Made by a program: the position numbers and the translations under genes | The notes under the pieces: model-generated | Told to the model about the DNA's origin: nothing | Databases searched by the model: none | The model's input: only the letters and a program-made list of their open reading frames with translations | Shown here: one piece after another, positions 15,001 through 18,487 of the stretch | How positions within the stretch are numbered: position 1 is the stretch's first letter | Layout: every line of letters starts with the position of its first letter | From: Deinococcus planocerae | GTDB lineage: Bacteria > Deinococcota > Deinococci > Deinococcales > Deinococcaceae | Length of the DNA: 18,487 bases | Reading direction: 5' to 3' | Assembly: GCF_002869765.1 (NCBI RefSeq) | Contig: NZ_PNOR01000053.1 | Coordinates: 1-18,487, forward strand

Positions 15001-16747
15001 GCTCCAGGGGCTGCGCGGCCCCCTGGCTCCGCCAGAGGATGCAGCGATCGCGCGGGCACTGTACGACGTGGCTCCGACGGGCCACGGGTGCGACCTTCCG
15101 GGACATGACTTCATCTTCCGTCCGAAGCCGACCTCACAGGAAGAGGTCGAGTGGCAGGAGGACGTGAAGGAGTGGCTCCAGGCGCAGCTGCTGGAGGAGG
15201 GCAGGGATCTCAACTCTTCCCAGTGGAACGCGCTCGAGCGCTTCATGAAGCGTCGCCTGGCTGTGCTCTGGGGGCCGCCGGGCACCGGCAAGAGCGCGAC
15301 CCTTCGCGCGGTGATCCGGGCGGCCATCCGGCAGGCCCAGGTCGAAGAGCGGACGCTCCGTATCCTGGTGGCGACGTCGACCTATACCGCCGTGGACAAC
15401 GTCATCATGGAGCTGGTCGACCAGCTCCAGCACGTAGGTGCGGGGGTGGACGTCTACCGCCTTGCCTCTGAGAGCCGTGCAGAAAATATGCATGACGAGA
15501 TTGCCGGGCTGAGGAGTGTCGTCATCGGCGATGGGCTTGAAGCCGCTGAACTGTTCGAGCGCCTGCAGGAGCCGACAGAAGGGGACGTGTTCATCGTCGG
15601 CACGACCCAGCATCAGATCCACAAACTGTCGCAGCTGGATGCACCCGCTGGACGCCGCGGAACTGTTGCTCAGAAGGCACAGCGAGCTGAGGCGACACAG
15701 CGGGCATGGTTCGACCTGATCATCGTGGATGAAGCGTCACAGCTGGATGTGGCGTCGAGCACGCTGATCTTCAGCAAGGCTGCACCTGGTGCGCAGGCGC
15801 TGGTTGCAGGCGACGGCCTGCAGCTTCCGCCGATCCATGCCGCCGATCCGCCGGAAGGTCTGGAGAACAGGGTGGGATCGGTGTTCGACTTCCTGGTACA
15901 CGAGCATGGGCTGGAACGGTTCAACCTGGAGGAGAACTACCGTTCCAACGATGGGATCGTTCGTTTCACCCACAAGGCAGGGTACGACAGCAGGCTGCAG
16001 GCGCACTCGCCAACGCTGGAATTGCAGCTGCGTGCGCCCTTGCCCGCCACCACTCCGGCGGTGTGGCCAGCGCGCCTGGGCTTCGACCCGCTCCTGGCGG
16101 AGCTGCTGAACCCGGAGTACCCGCTGGTCGCGCTGCTCTACGATGACGATCTCAGCAGCCAGTCGAACGACTTCGAGGCGCTGTTGACCTCGGCGGTCGT
16201 GGCGATGCTGCAGGACAGGGCCGGGCCGCCGCTGAACGAGCACGGGGTCGTGCAAGAAAAGTGGGATCGCACCTACGACCTCGGGAAGTTGCTCGACCGC
16301 GGGGTCGGCGTCGTGGCGCCGCACCGCGCCCAGGGGAGCCTTACGGTGACGCGCTTGGCTGAGCTGCTGCGGCCGCTCGGCGCGAATTATGGACAGATCA
16401 GAGCAGCGGTGGACACTGTGGAACGCTTCCAGGGCGGTCAGCGGGATGTCATCGTGGCCTCGTTCGGCCTGGGCGATCCCGACCTGATCGCGTCCGAGGA
16501 TGAGTTCTTATACGACATTAGGCGCTTCAACGTCCTCGTGACTCGCGCGAGGGTGAAGGTGATTGTCCTGATGTCGCGCTCGGTGCTGCTGCACCTGTCA
16601 GACGATCAGGACGTGGCTCGTGACTCCCGACTGCTGAAGGCCTTCGTGCGGCAGTTCTGCACACAGGTGAGTGAGGCGACGATCACCTATACCGATGAAG
16701 ACGGTGTATGTCATGCCAGGGAAATAGAAGTGCGGCTGGGCAAATGA
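12068..16747 (+). CDS. Fe-S RecB-like nuclease / SF1 (Upf1/Dna2-like) helicase fusion
   Basis: This 1559-aa protein combines a nuclease and a helicase. N-terminal part: Cys17, then the RecB-type GLVDEYG (Asp130), VVDIK (Asp200, Lys202) and a TVYYSMIL helix, then Cys326-x2-Cys329 and Cys352. One early Cys plus three late Cys around a RecB core is the 4Fe-4S arrangement of Cas4, AddB and Dna2. Middle, about 450-740: strands such as NLNIYIFMDYDL and TYQIYFWDDAQYRQM resemble the RNase H-like domain of TM0106-family proteins, with altered acidic residues. C-terminal SF1 helicase: Walker A GPPGTGKS (1069-1076), Walker B VDEASQLD (Asp1221, Glu1222), GDGLQLPP, ENYRSN, ERFQGGQRDVIV and NVLVTRAR. All motifs look intact. 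The role is inferred as DNA unwinding and cleavage in defence, with the adjacent methyltransferase marking self. A repair role is the alternative. Confidence 0.88.
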   Translation: MPRLKKSAMSAFLRSGCERQLRLSLYPGAEQKSLEAHHGVAAPPKPYRRQQSAGLLQQAGYEWQDDKVAELTAAFGAAAVLVKPKKNNLPQPFPLREALEHLQPHQFVIEAQISIPDSFLQAFNLVGLVDEYGLPLLFDERSGKRQEVRPDVLQALRPMSVLTQEEREAEVLEAQQEVGPTGHLTPLEAPDERIRLRVVDIKLSADPKANYFAETVYYSMILAAWLEEEAAVAAEEGRASLSERFVIVASAAVWPGSYADSKLKLATRDAALTGQPLAMEAALEADLTVAPFDVYIPSLDKVFREQLPRIMTTAWQDLQWHTGVGCQTCEFFGYRFKRADGTPLVTPDGRHCYEQAEAQHLVKRVAGLTRGTERQLETRARTVDQLVVVPATDPVFKRHRRLSQQRHILLARAKSLQSLKEARDAAGDPALKTCEGGVSLIGTSGLSASMPRYSNLNIYIFMDYDLSSALTVSFSVRARWTTPGIYQKIPNSRRNGPAIPDADWELLRAAADKLRKKVLWGYAPREEGEDVAAPADPFEERMARDVMVVPPPSRQDRLSSERDYFLNFLKVLKGILEKVREQDRIRNRVLQGSDRKTAASTYQIYFWDDAQYRQMKRLISRHFEAIMQDADLRDVAWLFPAEQMVEQPEHATRESPITLLAPVVQRHLSLPVPYHFTLLESAEALGFEFKGVSTFFRDYMSNLVPGERIHEYWSGRSSLGPGQLSWDEAQSGIKAATRAKALAVSHLQGQLARRDHMEREGGGEGFLAAQAAPEINGDRPELRDVPLQSQLLYQFTKLGANIQMLERQQVYALPPTERVDVFEAAFLPHRFDFGTPEYDAALDRLNQATAAGLEANPDLLIYSLSPGSTEIKVKPGDFDLALSPVSQPHFLDLRTDDVVNGSFEVQQWQQYVSLRESGLTKVTLAALDRDKSDGLIALRASSTSRLADLEQQAGVDFSRKVMLDKLTADYFSIKLLQTLQGLRGPLAPPEDAAIARALYDVAPTGHGCDLPGHDFIFRPKPTSQEEVEWQEDVKEWLQAQLLEEGRDLNSSQWNALERFMKRRLAVLWGPPGTGKSATLRAVIRAAIRQAQVEERTLRILVATSTYTAVDNVIMELVDQLQHVGAGVDVYRLASESRAENMHDEIAGLRSVVIGDGLEAAELFERLQEPTEGDVFIVGTTQHQIHKLSQLDAPAGRRGTVAQKAQRAEATQRAWFDLIIVDEASQLDVASSTLIFSKAAPGAQALVAGDGLQLPPIHAADPPEGLENRVGSVFDFLVHEHGLERFNLEENYRSNDGIVRFTHKAGYDSRLQAHSPTLELQLRAPLPATTPAVWPARLGFDPLLAELLNPEYPLVALLYDDDLSSQSNDFEALLTSAVVAMLQDRAGPPLNEHGVVQEKWDRTYDLGKLLDRGVGVVAPHRAQGSLTVTRLAELLRPLGANYGQIRAAVDTVERFQGGQRDVIVASFGLGDPDLIASEDEFLYDIRRFNVLVTRARVKVIVLMSRSVLLHLSDDQDVARDSRLLKAFVRQFCTQVSEATITYTDEDGVCHAREIEVRLGK

Positions 16748-16778
16748 AGGCATCCGGCGACAAGCCGGATGCCTTTCT
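16747..16778 (+). terminator. Strong intrinsic terminator after the helicase gene
   Basis: AAGGCATCCGGC and GCCGGATGCCTT form a perfect 12-bp stem around the loop GACAA, followed by TCT. The first base is the last base of the helicase stop codon. The stem reads equally on both strands, so it could also stop minus-strand transcription arriving from the right, though the T-rich side favours the plus strand. It marks the end of the methyltransferase/helicase unit. Confidence 0.85.
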
Positions 16779-16854
16779 GTTGATGCTCAGAGGGGGTGGA
16801 TGTCGAAGACGCGCATCACTTCGTCCTCCAGGGTAGCAGCCAGGGCCGCTCCAT

Positions 16855-17382
16855 TCAGGCACTCATGACCTGACGCGCGGGTTCATCCCCGAGGTCGTCG
16901 GCTGTCGGGGTGTTAAGGTTCTCGTCGTTCAGGTCCGGTAGCAGGTGCCCCAGCCGCAGGGCCAGCCGCTGCACGGTCGCCTCGAATAGGGTGCGGACCA
17001 TCCGGGCGTTCTCCCGGGCCGCCTCGCCGTCCAGGTGGCGCGGAGCATGGCGGCGGCGTGGGATTGGGCGGCCGGGGTGAGCTGGTAGTCGTGCTGCTCG
17101 CAGACGGCGAGGAGGATGCCCATTAGCTGCGTGGCGCTGTAGTCCGGGAACTCCACCCGGGAGATGCGCGAGCACAGGCCCGGGTTGGCCACCAGCAGCC
17201 TCTCCATCTCCGCTGGGTAGCCGCAGAGGATGACCTTCAGGCTCCCCCGGATTGACCAGCGCGTCGAGCGCCTCGTAGCCGAAGGTGTCGCGCTCATCCT
17301 GCACCAGGCTGTGGGCCTCGTAGATCAGCAGCACTCCACCCGTCGCCTGCCTCAGCAACTCGGCCACCTGCGGGGAGTACCT
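16855..17382 (-). pseudogene. CbxX/CfxQ-type AAA ATPase, frameshifted and truncated
   Basis: Three segments in two frames add up to the C-terminal half of a CbxX-like AAA ATPase. The first holds ATGGVLLIYEAHSL, the Walker B strand, but with Tyr where the catalytic Asp is normal. A shift in a C-run near 17234 moves to GSLKVILCGYPAEMERLL, then NPGLCSRISRVEFPDY. A second shift near 17035 returns to ENARMVRTLFEA, the typical C-terminal motif. The Walker A region and everything before it are missing upstream of about 17382. Two frameshifts, a lost Walker B residue and the missing N-terminus make function very unlikely. The break near the IS630 remnant suggests insertion or rearrangement. Confidence 0.75.
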
Positions 17383-17470
17383 TCGCGCCCAGGGTCCTGA
17401 AGAGGACTTTGACGACGCTTACGTCGAAGGCAAGCCGCTAGTGGACGACCACGGGGATTTTTTGAGCTAA
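17378..17470 (+). pseudogene. Short plus-strand coding fragment, unknown
   Basis: An open frame of about 30 codons reads YLRAQGPEEDFDDAYVEGK and ends at TAA 17468-17470. Its composition looks protein-like (acidic, GAC/GAG-rich) and unlike the neighbouring IS630 sequence. It has no start of its own and overlaps the edge of the AAA pseudogene, so it may be the tail of a rearranged gene. It could be chance. Confidence 0.2.
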
Positions 17471-18087
17471 GAGCGGAACGGATAGCGACGGCCCAATTTC
17501 TCTCGGGCTCGACTCGCATTAACTTGCCAGTTCACTTTGACTGAGCGAGCATTGCGCTCTTGTTCCCATGCCCGTATCTCACATACCAACTTTTCTTTCG
17601 TTCCTAGGAGCTGTCCTAAACACTGTCGCTGCAACACAGCCCACTCCAACTCTGCCATATTGAGCCAGGAGGCATGTTTGGGTGTGTACACCCATTCAAA
17701 ACGCCGGACTAACTGCCGCGCTTCTTCAGGTGGGAGATGTTGGTATAAAGCGGCTGGGGAATGGGTCGAAAGGTTGTCCAAGACCAGTCGAATCTTTTGA
17801 GCTTCTGGATAGCGCAGATGCAGGCTCTGCATCTGCGCGGTGAATTCGGCATTTCCTCGTTGTTCGGTCACGGTAATCGTCCGTTGTCCGGTTAAAGGCT
17901 CAAAGGCAACGAAGAGATTCACCGTCCCACACCGCTTGTACTCATAGTCCACCCGCGCCGGGACACCCGGCGCGGGTGGAAGTGGGTCAGCCAGATGTTC
18001 CAGCAATTGATAGAACTTTTCGTCGAAGCAGATGACAGGAAACGAGGCATCATAGGGTTTGGCGTAAGTGTCTAACACTTCTTCCAT
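17467..18087 (-). pseudogene. IS630-family transposase, catalytic part (frame B)
   Basis: This 206-aa frame carries the DDE domain of an IS630 transposase: VICFDEKFYQLLEH (first Asp), RLVLDNLSTHS (second Asp) and ASWLNMAELEWAVLQRQCL (Glu), ending RYPFRS, the usual IS630 C-terminus. The residues needed for catalysis are all present. The same protein starts in a different frame at 18147 and upward; sequence joining the two (ALRPWQVRSWCVAKVGADF, in frame B, 18145-18088) has no start of its own. It would be made only by frameshifting at the A7 run or by internal initiation at the ATG at 18087. It is listed as broken because the 5' end of the element is missing. Confidence 0.8.
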
Positions 18088-18146
18088 TCGCCATATGAAG
18101 TCTGCTCCTACCTTGGCGACACACCAACTCCGAACCTGCCACGGTC

Positions 18147-18392
18147 TCAGCGCGTTTTTTTCAGACGACGGCGCACCGTTTCGTCACTGATGCTATCCAC
18201 CACACCCAAGGTGACGAGACGATCCGCCAGCAGTTGCATCGTCCACTTCTCACGACCATTTGGGGCGGCAGAACACGTCTCTGCAATTAAGATGGCTGTC
18301 TGCTTCGCATTCAACTTGGGTTGCCCTCCAGGACGAGGACGGTCGTACAGCGCACCCTCTAACAGGACTTTGTCACTTCCGTTCAGGCTCAT
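18147..18392 (-). pseudogene. IS630-family transposase, N-terminal part (frame A), 5'-truncated
   Basis: From KVLLEGALYDRPRPGG onward this frame matches the linker and second helix-turn-helix of IS630 transposases (KWTMQLLADRLVTLGV, SDETVRRRLKK). The first 50 or so residues of the family, carrying the first HTH, are absent; the ATG at 18392 and the next few codons come from other sequence. The frame stops with TGA at 18149-18147, just after a run of seven A. The junction with foreign sequence lies near 18365-18375. Confidence 0.7.
18152..18161 (-). other. A7 slippery run between transposase frames
   Basis: On the minus strand the sequence CTG-AAA-AAA-ACG ends frame A two codons later, while a -1 slip on the seven A reads straight into frame B with family-like residues (KKNALRPWQV). 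This may be programmed -1 frameshifting, known from several IS families, or a one-base homopolymer mutation in a once-continuous gene. Most IS630 transposases are read in one frame or by such slippage, so both are open. Confidence 0.45.
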
Positions 18393-18487
18393 GGGGACGC
18401 TCCCCGCAGTTGTTCCCCGCAATGCGGACACCGATCGAGCCGGACCTCCTCCAGGGTCCGGCTCGCTTCTCGCCGGGCCTGTGGCAA
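18389..18487 (-). pseudogene. Partial ORF with C-x2-C knuckle, possible transposase fragment
   Basis: A frame enters from the right edge and ends at TGA 18391-18389 after 32 visible residues, including LDRCPHCGEQLRG. A single CPHCG knuckle after a basic-acidic helix resembles the zinc-binding segment of IS66-like and related transposases, but many other proteins have such a motif. It ends abruptly where the IS630 remnant begins (its stop overlaps the ATG at 18392), so it looks truncated by rearrangement. The rest is outside the window. Confidence 0.35.

Larger units (their letters stand above)
17467..18375 (-). mobile_element. IS630-family insertion sequence, 5'-truncated
   Basis: The element covers the two transposase frames above. 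The right-hand (5') end and its terminal repeat are gone, replaced by a different reading frame with a zinc knuckle. The left-hand end lies near 17467, just after the transposase stop codon; the TAG stop contains the TA dinucleotide that IS630 elements duplicate, but no repeat pair can be confirmed. Base composition is less GC-rich than the tns and helicase genes, consistent with a separate origin. Confidence 0.65.

Noticed and set aside
1..18487. CRISPR array or Cas effector, as in CRISPR-associated Tn7-like transposons
   Set aside because: No regularly spaced repeats and no Cas genes were seen; the long TniQ also argues for protein-based site recognition.
1..18487. tRNA or rRNA genes as an attachment site
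   Set aside because: No cloverleaf with a TTCRANNC T-arm or rRNA-like stretch was recognised by eye; a tRNA scan would settle it.

Overview
The window is a high-GC bacterial accessory region. Its codon use, the Tn7-like transposition module and the IS630 remnants fit Deinococcus or a close relative. That assignment is inference; no rRNA, tRNA or housekeeping gene is present to fix it.

Layout, left to right. (1) 1-1426, minus strand: an unrecognised 314-aa gene, then a MazE-type antitoxin gene, then a mazF toxin gene cut off after about 25 codons at what looks like the edge of an inserted element. Two perfect inverted repeats (1444-1462 and 1479-1511) lie just upstream of the 314-aa start. 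(2) 1512-2250: about 740 bases without a convincing gene. They hold palindromes and an 11-bp direct repeat and are the best place in the window for a transposon end. (3) 2251-7971, plus strand: tnsA, tnsB, tnsC and a tniQ/tnsD-like gene, each overlapping the next by 4 bp (GTGA). This is a complete core of a Tn7-like transposon, with no TnsE or Cas genes visible. (4) 7988-9724, minus strand and convergent with tniQ: a three-gene operon. One protein is a clear but catalytically degenerate JAMM/MPN-domain protein, the last may be a second diverged member, and the first is unrecognised. A nested hairpin lies in its leader. (5) 9902-16747, plus strand: an XRE-type regulator; a translationally coupled ORF that runs into an IS630 transposase remnant; a SPPY-type DNA methyltransferase; and a 1559-aa protein combining a Cas4/Dna2-like Fe-S RecB nuclease, a probable RNase H-like middle region and a C-terminal SF1 helicase. 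A strong terminator closes this run. (6) 16855-18487, minus strand: a doubly frameshifted CbxX-like AAA ATPase pseudogene, a 5'-truncated two-frame IS630 transposase, and a zinc-knuckle fragment running off the edge.

How it fits together. The tns operon supplies excision, insertion and target selection. The toxin-antitoxin remnant, JAMM-like operon and methyltransferase/helicase-nuclease genes are the sort of cargo such elements carry, although the right end was not found, so it is not shown which of them lie inside the element. The two most novel items are the JAMM-like operon (7988-9724) and the XRE/methyltransferase/nuclease-helicase locus (9902-16747), a candidate modification-linked anti-phage system damaged or reshaped by an IS630 insertion.
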